Made by a program: the position numbers and the translations under genes. Of a stretch of 64,000 nucleotides of DNA, positions 33,377-42,516 are shown in pieces. Under the pieces are notes generated by a model. That model was not told where the DNA came from, did no database searches, and was given only the letters and a program-made list of their open reading frames with translations. The DNA is from Guyparkeria hydrothermalis (GTDB lineage Bacteria > Pseudomonadota > Gammaproteobacteria > Halothiobacillales > Halothiobacillaceae), in the NCBI RefSeq assembly GCF_023555385.1, contig NZ_JAJSED010000001.1:682001-746000 (forward strand), read 5' to 3'. How positions within the stretch are numbered: the first letter of the stretch is position 1; each line of letters begins with the position of its first letter.

Positions 33377-34831
33377 GTGTCGCTGTCTGTGTTGTTCGCG
33401 ACCAGTGAAGCCTATCCCCTGATGAAGACCGGGGGACTCGCCGACGTCTCCGGCGCCCTGCCGGCGGCGCTGACCGAGCTCGGCGTCACTGTCCGTCTCG
33501 TCCTGCCTCGCTATGGCGATCTCGCGCTGCGCGAGGACCAGACCACGGAACACGTGGCTCACATTGATGTGCTCGGCCAGCCGGTGGACATCCTGCAGAC
33601 CGTGATGCCCGACAGCGGCGTGCCCGTCTACCTAGTGGACCACCCCACCTTCTCGGCCCGCCAGGGCAACCCCTACATGGGACCGGACGGGAATTCCTGG
33701 CACGACAACCCGGATCGCTTCGCCCTGTTCGCTCGGGCGGCCGTCGCCCTGGCAACCGGCGACGTCGACCCCGAGTGGCAACCGGACGTCGTGCACGCCA
33801 ACGACTGGCAGACCGGCCTGATTCCCGCCCTGCTTCACGAGGCGGACAAGCCCAAGACGGTATTCACGCTGCACAACCTCGCATATCAAGGGGTCTTCGA
33901 CCGGTCGACGTTCGAACGTCTTGGCCTGCCCTGGAGCCTGTGGCGCCCCGACGGGCTCGAATACTGGGGCAACATGTCGTTCATCAAGGGCGGCATTGTC
34001 TTCGCCGACCGCATCACCACGGTCAGCCCGAATTACGCCAGGGAGATCCAGACCCACGAGTTCGGATACGGCCTCGACGGGCTGCTCCGCCATCGCCGCG
34101 ACTCGCTGGTAGGCATTCTCAACGGCATCGGCTCGGACTGGGATCCGGAACAGGACACCGCTCTGGTGACGAACTATTCGCAAGCGGATCTTGCCGGCAA
34201 GAAAGAAAACAAGGCTGCCCTTCAGAAAGAGCTCGGCCTGCCGATACGGGATGATGTGCCCTTGATTGTGCACGTCGGCCGGCTGGTCGAGCAGAAAGGC
34301 ATCGACCTGCTGATCCAGGCGCTGTCGATGCTCGGTCAGCGAGACGTGCAATTCGCCTGTCTCGGCAGTGGCGAGGCGCGGTTCGAACAGGCGCTGCGCG
34401 CTCGCGCCGAGGCCGATCCGGAACGGATCGCGGTGCGAATCGGCTACGACGAGGGTCTGGCCCACCGCATGGAAGGAGGGGGAGATGCGTTCATCATGCC
34501 GAGCCGGTTCGAGCCCTGCGGCCTCAACCAGCTCTACAGCCTCAAGTACGGCACGGTGCCGATCGTCCACCAGGTGGGCGGCCTCGCCGACACGGTCACG
34601 CCGGTCACCCCGGCGAGTCTGCGCGACGGCACCGCGACGGGCATCGTGATGAACCATCTGGACATGAACGCGATCCTCTGGTCGATCGACGAGTTCGACG
34701 CCCTGTTCCGCCGCCCGGACGACTTGTCCCGGGTCCGGAAACGGGCCATGGCTCAACATTACGACTGGGGTGCCAGCGCACGTTCCTATCTCGACCTCTA
34801 CCGAGCGATCACGAAACCCGACGCGCAATGA
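33377..34831 (+). CDS. glgA: Glycogen synthase (ADP-glucose, GT5)
   Basis: 484 residues from a GTG start (33377), with GAGGAG upstream. It extends alpha-1,4-glucan chains from ADP-glucose. KTGGLADVSGALP (17-29) is the ADP-glucose-binding signature, and the C-terminal half has FIMPSRFEPCGLNQLYSLKYG, the conserved GT-B donor and acceptor region. The gene ends in an ATGATGA context with the DUF1631 gene, whose ATG overlaps the glgA stop, so the downstream genes are likely made with it. Confidence 0.97.
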   Translation: MSLSVLFATSEAYPLMKTGGLADVSGALPAALTELGVTVRLVLPRYGDLALREDQTTEHVAHIDVLGQPVDILQTVMPDSGVPVYLVDHPTFSARQGNPYMGPDGNSWHDNPDRFALFARAAVALATGDVDPEWQPDVVHANDWQTGLIPALLHEADKPKTVFTLHNLAYQGVFDRSTFERLGLPWSLWRPDGLEYWGNMSFIKGGIVFADRITTVSPNYAREIQTHEFGYGLDGLLRHRRDSLVGILNGIGSDWDPEQDTALVTNYSQADLAGKKENKAALQKELGLPIRDDVPLIVHVGRLVEQKGIDLLIQALSMLGQRDVQFACLGSGEARFEQALRARAEADPERIAVRIGYDEGLAHRMEGGGDAFIMPSRFEPCGLNQLYSLKYGTVPIVHQVGGLADTVTPVTPASLRDGTATGIVMNHLDMNAILWSIDEFDALFRRPDDLSRVRKRAMAQHYDWGASARSYLDLYRAITKPDAQ

Positions 34832-37113
34832 TGAACCGATTCCAGACCAGTCCCGCCCAGGTCCGCGACGAACTGGCTCGCCTGATGGGAGCCGCCTTGC
34901 ACGAGGGTGTCAGACGATTGTTCGCGCGGGTCGAACGCCAGCTGTTCGACCTCGCCTCCAACGAATCTGACGAGGACCGCCGTGCAGAGGCATTCCAGGC
35001 GATTGCCGAGGCACGACGCGAACAGGAGGGCTTCTCCCGCGGGCTGGCGGAGAAGCTGCTCGCCCCCGAAACGGACGCGGCACAACCGGACTGGCATGAG
35101 CTGATTGGTGACCGCTCGCGCGGCATCCAGTTCGAGGATGCGCTCGCCGACGCCAAGCAGCGCTGCGGGATCGAACACGCCCAGTTCGAGGCCCGGATCG
35201 GGCAGCTTCACAGCGACGATCCGGATGCCGTACCGGCGCACCTCTACACCATGGAGTCCATCAGCCGAGCATTCCTCGCCCAGAGCGGCGAGCTGCCGGT
35301 CGCACTTCGTCTGCGGCTGATCGCCCACTGGCCGGAGCAGGTACTCAACCGGCTGGCGCCGGTCTACTCCGTCCTCAACGACTATCTCATCCAGGTGGGA
35401 GTCCTTCCCGGGATCAAGCGACTGCGAGACCCGCTGGAAGACGCCGAGCCGACACTGCATGTCGCCCCGCCACCGGAAACGGCACCCACAGCCCCGCAAC
35501 GGGCCGGCCCGTCACCCGAGGAGCTCGCCGAACACCTGGTGCCCCTGGTCCGGGCCACCATCGGCGGAGACGACCAATACCTGTTCCGTTTCGAACGCGA
35601 TCAGGACTGGCGCGCAGATGCCTTTGCCGAATTCGTCATGGAGCGGATCGAACCGACACTACCCATCGGTAACTGGCCTGCACGCAGCCGGGACCTCATC
35701 CGCCTGGTCGGCATGACCTTCGCGGACGTGCTGAATGACGAATTGATCGACCCCCGCCATCGACGCCAGATCGCCTCGCTGCAGCTCGCCATCCTGCTGC
35801 TCGCGGTGCGCGATCGGCATTTCCTGTCGGATGCCGATCATCCCGGCCGCCGCATCATCAACCTGATGGCGCTGATCGGTTCGGACCCGGACCTCAAGAC
35901 CAACGTGCAGGACACAGCCGACATGCTGGTGCCGATCCAGCAGGCCGTCATCGACAAGCCGGATCAGCTGCGAAGCCTCGCGGACCAGATGCACGACATC
36001 TCCCGCGGCAAGCGGGTGGAACACGAGGAGACGCGCACGGCCCCCGCGCGCGATCGCCTCGCGCTGATCGAGCAACGCTGCCAGACGCGCGTCGAGAAGA
36101 TCCTCGCCGGCCACGTCGCCGACATGCCGCTGCGGGATGCGACCCGCACGGTACTGAACAGGACCTTCCAGCCCTTCATGGTGCGCACCATGATCAACCA
36201 GGGCCGCCAGAGCGCGCCCTGGTCGGGCATTATCGGCCTGCTCCAGGACACGCTCACCCTGCAACTCGACCCGACCCTCGAGCAGCCGGACGTCGACGAA
36301 TACCGTCGCCAGGCCACCCGATTGTTCAACGAAACGGCTGGCGACGGTCTGTACACCGAGGAACAACAGGCGCTCGACGGCTTCGTCGAATACCTCGAGG
36401 AACAGGCCCGACACAGCCTGGAGATGCCGGAAATGAGCATCCCGGAGCGCCCCGCTGCCAGCGAACCCGCCTCGGCGCCGCCACAGGCGGAACCGACAGC
36501 GGAGGATGTCGCACCGAACCCGGCGGCGGAGCAGGAGCCGGTCGAAGCCGAGGCACTCGAGTCGAACCTTGACACCGCAGCGTCAACCGATGACACACCG
36601 GAGCTCGATTCCAAGCCGGTCGAAGCCACGGAGCACACGGCCAGCATCGACATTCCGTCACCGGTCGACCTCAGTGCGCCCGAGCCGAGCGAACCCTCGC
36701 CGGACGTCGCTGTGGTCGAGGAAGTGGAAGCCGAAGCATCTCCCGAGGACGCGGAGCCGGCACCGGAAGACGAAGCGCCCGCCTCCGGCGTTCCTCGCGA
36801 TGGCCTGCTACTTGCATCATTGGACTTCGTGCAAGAGTTCTTCGACCAGCAGGCGCAGAGTGAGGAATGGTTCGAGGTCCATACCGGCCCCGGCCGCGCG
36901 CTGCGGCGCCTGAAGATCCGCAATCTCGATACCGAGAACGGCGTCGTCAACTTCGCCAACCGCACCGGACAGGCGAAGCTGAGTCTTCCGGTGGCGCAGG
37001 TCATCGAGGACCTGCTCGAGGAACGCACCCGCCTGGTTTTCGACAACCCGCGCTTCGTCCGCGCCACCGAGCGGCTGCGAAGTCAACTGGAGGAGCATCG
37101 CGATGAGTTCTGA
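34828..37113 (+). CDS. DUF1631 family protein
   Basis: 761 residues, cytoplasmic, no membrane segments. The first 540 residues match the helical DUF1631 family of proteobacteria (start FQTSPAQVRDELARLMGAAL, and DRHFLSDADHPGRRIINLMALIG). A disordered Ala/Glu/Pro-rich stretch (about 535-650) follows. A C-terminal part (about 660-755) reads FEVHTGPGRALRRLKI and resembles the DUF1631 tail. It overlaps glgA by four bases and the PilZ gene by 11. The function is unknown; linkage to PilZ suggests signalling. Confidence 0.8.
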   Translation: MMNRFQTSPAQVRDELARLMGAALHEGVRRLFARVERQLFDLASNESDEDRRAEAFQAIAEARREQEGFSRGLAEKLLAPETDAAQPDWHELIGDRSRGIQFEDALADAKQRCGIEHAQFEARIGQLHSDDPDAVPAHLYTMESISRAFLAQSGELPVALRLRLIAHWPEQVLNRLAPVYSVLNDYLIQVGVLPGIKRLRDPLEDAEPTLHVAPPPETAPTAPQRAGPSPEELAEHLVPLVRATIGGDDQYLFRFERDQDWRADAFAEFVMERIEPTLPIGNWPARSRDLIRLVGMTFADVLNDELIDPRHRRQIASLQLAILLLAVRDRHFLSDADHPGRRIINLMALIGSDPDLKTNVQDTADMLVPIQQAVIDKPDQLRSLADQMHDISRGKRVEHEETRTAPARDRLALIEQRCQTRVEKILAGHVADMPLRDATRTVLNRTFQPFMVRTMINQGRQSAPWSGIIGLLQDTLTLQLDPTLEQPDVDEYRRQATRLFNETAGDGLYTEEQQALDGFVEYLEEQARHSLEMPEMSIPERPAASEPASAPPQAEPTAEDVAPNPAAEQEPVEAEALESNLDTAASTDDTPELDSKPVEATEHTASIDIPSPVDLSAPEPSEPSPDVAVVEEVEAEASPEDAEPAPEDEAPASGVPRDGLLLASLDFVQEFFDQQAQSEEWFEVHTGPGRALRRLKIRNLDTENGVVNFANRTGQAKLSLPVAQVIEDLLEERTRLVFDNPRFVRATERLRSQLEEHRDEF

Positions 37114-37498
37114 CCACGCGACCGCCTCGGCAGGCAACGAACGGCTGCAGGACCGCCGCGATTTCTTGCGGCTGGACAAGTCCGGCAAGGGCCTGCTGCG
37201 CCTGAGAAAGGAAGCCCACCCTGTTGGTAGCGGAGCGATCGTCGACATCAGCGCCAATGGCCTGAATCTGTGCTGCGATGCCGAGTGGGCCGAGCGGGTG
37301 ACGCCGGGTACTCCCGTCGAGGTGGTGGCCCGTCTCGACGAGACCAGCGAACCGTTCTACCTCATCGGCGACGTGATCTGGGTACGGGGGCTCGACGACG
37401 GCCAGTGCCAGGTCGGGATCGAGCTGCCACCTGCCGACGAGAGTCCGGATCAGTCACAGCACGACAATCGCGACTGGCGAGCCCTGTTTCTGGCCTGA
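37103..37498 (+). CDS. PilZ domain protein (c-di-GMP receptor)
   Basis: 131 residues, a single PilZ domain. Both halves of the c-di-GMP signature are intact: RxxxR as R19-DFL-R23 and DxSxxG as D48-I-S50-A-N-G53. This predicts real c-di-GMP binding. It overlaps the DUF1631 gene, and both follow glgA, so c-di-GMP levels may influence the DUF1631 partner and possibly glycogen metabolism. This regulatory link is inference. Confidence 0.88.
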   Translation: MSSDHATASAGNERLQDRRDFLRLDKSGKGLLRLRKEAHPVGSGAIVDISANGLNLCCDAEWAERVTPGTPVEVVARLDETSEPFYLIGDVIWVRGLDDGQCQVGIELPPADESPDQSQHDNRDWRALFLA

Positions 37499-37506
37499 CC
37501 TCCCAA

Positions 37507-37526
37507 GGCGGGAGCGCATTCCCGCC
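37507..37526 (+). terminator. Possible weak terminator after the glgA-DUF1631-PilZ run
   Basis: GGCGGGA / TCCCGCC stem (37507-37513 with 37520-37526) soon after the stop codon, but without a T run. It may be a processing or Rho-dependent end. A TACAAT -10 candidate for purL follows at 37578-37583. Confidence 0.35.
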
Positions 37527-37667
37527 GCACCGCATGGATGCGGTTCAATTCGTACCGGCGCCGCTCGCGCGCTGATGTACAATTCCTGCCGTCCCGACCG
37601 ACGGACGGGGCATCGACGACACGTGCCCTGACCCGACCCGAATCCACGCGAAACGCCCGACCGACCT

Positions 37668-40600
37668 ATGCGCATCATTACCGGCAACGCTGCCCGATCC
37701 CCCTTCCGACTCGCCAAGCTCGCCGAGCGCCTGCGCGACCTGCACCCCGGGATCGAGGCGGTCCATGCACGGTTCGTCCACCTGCTCGATCTGAACGACG
37801 AGAAATCCGTCGACCAGGATCGACTCGAGGAGCTTCTCGACTACGGTGAAAGCGTGGACGCCTGGTCGGACGACTGGCCGCAAGTGATCGTCGCGCCGCG
37901 GGCCGGCACAATCTCCCCGTGGTCGAGCAAGGCCACCGACATCGCCCGCATCTGCGGACTTGAAGGCGTCAGTCGCATCGAACGCGGCATCGAATTCGCG
38001 GTGTCCGGCACCGGGATCGACGCAGACGGGTTCGAGTGGAGCCGCGAGCTCCTCGAGGTCCTGCACGACCGTATGACCGAATCGGTCTACCGGGATGCCG
38101 CCTCGCTCGAGTCGCTGTTCGTCCACGCCGAACCGGCGCCGCTCGGTCGCATCGCGCTGGGCGATGACGCCCACGCCGCGATCGCTCACGCCAACGGCGA
38201 AATGGGCCTGGCCCTGAGCGAGGACGAGATCGCCTACCTGGCCGAGCAGTATCAGCACCTCGGCCGCGATCCGAGCGACGTCGAGCTGATGATGTTCGCC
38301 CAGGCCAACTCCGAGCACTGCCGCCACAAGATCTTCAACGCGGACTGGACCATCGATGGCGAGGATCACGATCTGTCGCTGTTCGCCATGATCCGCAACA
38401 CCCACCGCCGGCACCCGGAAGGCACCCTGAGCGCCTACAAGGACAACGCCGCGGTACTCGAAGGACAGGACGGCACTCGCTTCGCGGTCAACCCCGCCAC
38501 GGGCCGATACGAAACCGTCGACGAACGCATCGACTTCCTTGCCAAGGTCGAGACGCACAACCACCCCACCGCGATTTCGCCTGACCCTGGTGCGGCCACC
38601 GGCGCCGGTGGCGAGATCCGCGACGAGGGCGCGACCGGTCGCGGCGGCAAGCCCAAGGCCGGCCTGACGGGCTTTTCGGTTTCCAATCTGCGCATCCCGG
38701 AACTCCCGCAACCGTGGGAACACGCCACCGCCGACCTCGGCCGCCCGGACCGGATCGTCAGCCCGCTCGAGATCATGCTCGAGGGCCCGATCGGCGCGGC
38801 ATCTTTCAACAACGAATTCGGCCGCCCGGCACTCGGCGGTTACTTCCGCACCCTGGAGATGAACACCGGCGAGACGGATGCCGACGGCAACCGGCGCGCC
38901 TGGGGCTATCACAAGCCGATCATGATCGCCGGCGGTGTCGGCGTGATTCGTCCGAACTTGATCGAGAAGGAGCCGATCGCCCCCGGCCATCTGCTGATCG
39001 TGCTCGGCGGTCCGGCAATGCAGATCGGTCTGGGCGGCGGCGCGGCCTCCTCCCAGGACTCGGGCAGCGGTAGCGCCGAACTCGACTTCGCCTCGGTCCA
39101 GCGCGCCAACCCCGAGATGGAGCGGCGCGTGCAGGAGGTCATCGACCGCTGCATCTCGCTCGGCGACACCAACCCGATCGTCTCGGCACACGACGTGGGT
39201 GCCGGGGGGCTCTCCAACGCGCTGCCGGAACTGATCAACGACGCCGGTATGGGCGGTACTTTCGACCTGCGCAAGATCCCCAACGACGAGCCGGGGATGT
39301 CGCCGCTGGCGATCTGGTGCAACGAGTCGCAGGAGCGCTACGTGCTGGCCATCCAGCCGGGCGATCTGGAGCGCTTCGCCGCCCTGTGTGACCGCGAACG
39401 CGCGCCCTTCGCCGTGGTCGGCACCGCCACCGCCGAGCAGCACCTGCGGGTCGAGGACCCGCACTTCGGCAACAACCCGGTCGACCTGCCGATGCAGACT
39501 CTGTTCGGCCACCCGCCGAAGATGCATCGCGACGTCGCGCGCCGCGCACACCCAGCCATCGAGTTCGAGGCCGACGGCGTCGAGATCAACGCCGCCCTCG
39601 ACCGCGTCCTCGCCCTCCCCGGTGTGGGCGACAAGAGCTTCCTGATCACCATCGGTGACCGCTCCGTTGGCGGGCTGGTCGCTCGCGACCAGATGGTCGG
39701 CCCGGCCCAGGTACCGGTCGCGGACAGCGCGGTGACGGCCACGGACTTCTACCACCACCACGGCGAAGCCATGGCAATGGGCGAACGCGCCCCGGTTGCT
39801 CTGCTCGACGCTCCTGCCTCGGCTCGCCTTGCCGTGGCCGAGGTCGTGACCAACCTGGCCGGCACGGCCATCGACGGCACCGACCGGATCAAGCTGTCCG
39901 CCAACTGGATGGCCGCCTGCGGTCACGACGGCGAGGATGCGCGCCTGTTCGACACCGTGCGCACCGTCGGCATGGAATTCTGCCCGGCCCTGGGGATCAG
40001 CATCCCGGTCGGCAAGGACTCGCTGTCGATGAAGACCCGCTGGCAGGACGACGACACCGAGAAGAGTGTCACCTCGCCGGTCTCGCTGGTGGTGACCGGC
40101 TTCGCCCCGGTCAGTGACGTCCGCCGCACGCTCACCCCGGAACTGGTCTCCGATACCGACAACCGCCTGCTTCTGGTCGACCTCGGTCTGGGACAGAACC
40201 GGCTCGGCGGCTCGGCGCTCGCACAGGTCTACAACGCCACCGGCGCCACCACACCCGATATCGCGGCCGCCCCCCTGAAGGCCTTCTTCGACGTGGTCCA
40301 GGAGCTCAATCGTCTCGGCTACCTGACCGCCTACCACGATCGCAGTGACGGGGGCGCGATTACCGCCCTGCTCGAGATGGCGTTTGCCGGCCGCTGCGGG
40401 CTCGACCTTGAGATCGAGGGTCTCGGCGGCGATGCGCTCGCCGGCCTGTTCGCCGAGGAAGTGGGCGCCGTCATCCAGGTGCGCACCGGCGATCTCGACG
40501 TCGTTCGTGAGCAGTTCGCGGCCGCCGGCATCGGCGATGCACTCGTCGAACTCGGTCGGGCGACCACCGATCGCCAGGTTCACGTCGACTGGCGTGGCAA

Positions 40601-41594
40601 GACCCTGATCGACCGTCCGCTGGCCGAGCTCAAGCGCATCTGGTCGGCGACCTCGTTCCACATGAGCGCACTGCGCGACAACCCGGAAACCGCCGAGCAG
40701 GCCTACCACGCCGCCACCGACTTCGATGACCCGCAGCTCGCCGGGAGCCACGCGAGCTTCGAGGTCAGCGAATCGGTCGCCGCGCCGATGATCGCCACGG
40801 GCAAGCGCCCGCGCATCGCCATCCTGCGCGAGCAGGGCGTCAACGGCGAGGTCGAGATGGCCGCGGCGTTCACGGCGGCCGGTTTCGAGGCGGTCGACGT
40901 GCACATGGCCGATCTGATCGGCGGGCAGCACGATCTGACCGACATGAAGGGACTGGTCGCCTGCGGCGGCTTCTCCTTCGGCGACGTGCTGGGCGCCGGC
41001 TCCGGCTGGGCGCACGCGATCCGCTACAACGCCCGCGCGAGCGACGCCATGCAGGCGTTCTTCGAGCGCGACGACACCTTCGGTCTGGGCGTGTGCAACG
41101 GCTGCCAGATGTTCTCGCAGCTCGCCGACCTGATCCCGGGCGCGAGCCACTGGCCGCGCTTCCTGCGCAACCGCTCGGAGCAGTTCGAGGCGCGGCTGTC
41201 GCTGGTGGAAATCCCGCAGTCGCCGTCGGTCCTGCTGGCCGGCATGGCCGGCAGCCGACTGCCGATCACCGTCGCGCACGGCGAGGGCCGCGTGGCCTAC
41301 CGTCGTCCGGAAGACGCCAACGCCGCCTTCACGGCAATGCGCTACGTCGACGGCCATGGCGTCGCGACGGAAACCTACCCGGCGAACCCCAACGGCTCCG
41401 CCGCTGGCGAGACCGGCTTCACCACCGAGGACGGACGCTTCACCATCATGATGCCGCACCCGGAACGGGTCTGGCGCGCCAGCCAGTTCTCGTGGAAACC
41501 GGAACGCTGGTCGGACGAACAGCGCGACTCGACCACCGACCGCGGCCCCTGGCTGCGGCTGTTCGAGAACGCCCGGGTCTGGGTCGACGGCTGA
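37668..41594 (+). CDS. purL: Phosphoribosylformylglycinamidine synthase, large single-chain form
   Basis: 1308 residues, like E. coli PurL (1295). It converts FGAR, glutamine and ATP to FGAM in purine synthesis. The synthetase core has two AIRS-like halves (about 190-980), including ANSEHCRHKIFNADW and VETHNHPTAISPDPGA. The C-terminal class I glutaminase domain (about 1045-1308) has the nucleophile Cys in GVCNGCQMFSQL and the His/Glu pair in MMPHPERVWR. It sits alone between the PilZ gene and an EamA transporter. Confidence 0.98.
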   Translation: MRIITGNAARSPFRLAKLAERLRDLHPGIEAVHARFVHLLDLNDEKSVDQDRLEELLDYGESVDAWSDDWPQVIVAPRAGTISPWSSKATDIARICGLEGVSRIERGIEFAVSGTGIDADGFEWSRELLEVLHDRMTESVYRDAASLESLFVHAEPAPLGRIALGDDAHAAIAHANGEMGLALSEDEIAYLAEQYQHLGRDPSDVELMMFAQANSEHCRHKIFNADWTIDGEDHDLSLFAMIRNTHRRHPEGTLSAYKDNAAVLEGQDGTRFAVNPATGRYETVDERIDFLAKVETHNHPTAISPDPGAATGAGGEIRDEGATGRGGKPKAGLTGFSVSNLRIPELPQPWEHATADLGRPDRIVSPLEIMLEGPIGAASFNNEFGRPALGGYFRTLEMNTGETDADGNRRAWGYHKPIMIAGGVGVIRPNLIEKEPIAPGHLLIVLGGPAMQIGLGGGAASSQDSGSGSAELDFASVQRANPEMERRVQEVIDRCISLGDTNPIVSAHDVGAGGLSNALPELINDAGMGGTFDLRKIPNDEPGMSPLAIWCNESQERYVLAIQPGDLERFAALCDRERAPFAVVGTATAEQHLRVEDPHFGNNPVDLPMQTLFGHPPKMHRDVARRAHPAIEFEADGVEINAALDRVLALPGVGDKSFLITIGDRSVGGLVARDQMVGPAQVPVADSAVTATDFYHHHGEAMAMGERAPVALLDAPASARLAVAEVVTNLAGTAIDGTDRIKLSANWMAACGHDGEDARLFDTVRTVGMEFCPALGISIPVGKDSLSMKTRWQDDDTEKSVTSPVSLVVTGFAPVSDVRRTLTPELVSDTDNRLLLVDLGLGQNRLGGSALAQVYNATGATTPDIAAAPLKAFFDVVQELNRLGYLTAYHDRSDGGAITALLEMAFAGRCGLDLEIEGLGGDALAGLFAEEVGAVIQVRTGDLDVVREQFAAAGIGDALVELGRATTDRQVHVDWRGKTLIDRPLAELKRIWSATSFHMSALRDNPETAEQAYHAATDFDDPQLAGSHASFEVSESVAAPMIATGKRPRIAILREQGVNGEVEMAAAFTAAGFEAVDVHMADLIGGQHDLTDMKGLVACGGFSFGDVLGAGSGWAHAIRYNARASDAMQAFFERDDTFGLGVCNGCQMFSQLADLIPGASHWPRFLRNRSEQFEARLSLVEIPQSPSVLLAGMAGSRLPITVAHGEGRVAYRRPEDANAAFTAMRYVDGHGVATETYPANPNGSAAGETGFTTEDGRFTIMMPHPERVWRASQFSWKPERWSDEQRDSTTDRGPWLRLFENARVWVDG

Positions 41595-41607
41595 GGTGCA
41601 ACCGGGG

Positions 41608-42516
41608 ATGACCTTGGGCGAGCGCGTCCCGCCCAGTCTCATCCTGATGGCAGGCTCGACCCTGTGGGGCCTGACCTGGATCTGGCTGAAGCATGCCCAC
41701 GCCCTCGGCATCGGCCCGATCCTCCTCACCGTCGTGGCCTTCGCCACGCAGTGGCTGGTGATCGCGCCGTTCGCCTGGCGGGCATGGAAGGACCCGTCCC
41801 GCAGACCGATCTCACGCCTGGACGGCCCCTGGCTCGCGCTGCTCGCCTTTGCTTCCGGTGTCGCCGGCGTGGGCTTCACCATGGCGATGGTCTACGGCGA
41901 CGTGGTGCGGTCGATGATGCTGTTCTTCCTCATCCCGGCCTGGGGTGTGCTGTTCGGCCGAGTGTTCCTCAAGGAACCGCTCACGCCGACACGACTGCTC
42001 GCGGTGGTCAGTGCGCTGGCCGGGGCCTTCCTGATCCTTGGCCCGGACTTCGGTGACGGCCTGCGCCCGGCCGATCTGTTCGCGCTGATCGCGGGGTTCA
42101 GCCTGGCCGGAGCCAACACCCTGTTCCGCTTTCTCGCCGACCAGCCCATCTCCATCAAGCTCTCGCTCATGCAGGGCTCGACCGTGCTGCTCGGCCTGCT
42201 CGCCTGGGGGCTCTCCGCCGAGTTCGGCACGATGCCGACCCTGGAGGCAGTGGGCAGTAGCGCGCTCTACGGGGCAACCATGCTGCTGGCCGCCATCCTC
42301 GCCACTCAGTACGCGGTCGAGCGCCTGCCCGCCTCGCGGTCCGCCATCCTGATGACGCTGGAGCTGCTGGTCGCGGTCGCCTCCGCCACGTGGCTCGGCG
42401 ACCGGATTCACGGTGCCAATGTCTGGACCGGCGGCACGCTGATCCTGATCGCCGCCCTGCTCGAGGCCACCACGGCCCGTCACCATCGTCCGCCGGTTGC
42501 GCCATGCAAGGGCTGA
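41608..42516 (+). CDS. EamA/DMT-family transporter
   Basis: 302 residues from ATG 41608, preceded by GAGGTG at good distance; a GTG at 41596 is possible. About ten hydrophobic helices in two EamA repeats (about 10-140 and 150-295) are seen, the drug/metabolite transporter design. GSTLWGLTWIWLK is the usual first-helix motif. The substrate is unknown. The gene starts 13 bases after purL and overlaps rep. Confidence 0.85.
   Translation: MTLGERVPPSLILMAGSTLWGLTWIWLKHAHALGIGPILLTVVAFATQWLVIAPFAWRAWKDPSRRPISRLDGPWLALLAFASGVAGVGFTMAMVYGDVVRSMMLFFLIPAWGVLFGRVFLKEPLTPTRLLAVVSALAGAFLILGPDFGDGLRPADLFALIAGFSLAGANTLFRFLADQPISIKLSLMQGSTVLLGLLAWGLSAEFGTMPTLEAVGSSALYGATMLLAAILATQYAVERLPASRSAILMTLELLVAVASATWLGDRIHGANVWTGGTLILIAALLEATTARHHRPPVAPCKG

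Noticed and set aside
37545-41882. 1445-codon minus-strand open frame opposite purL
   Set aside because: A shadow of purL codon structure; no family features and it spans several intergenic regions.
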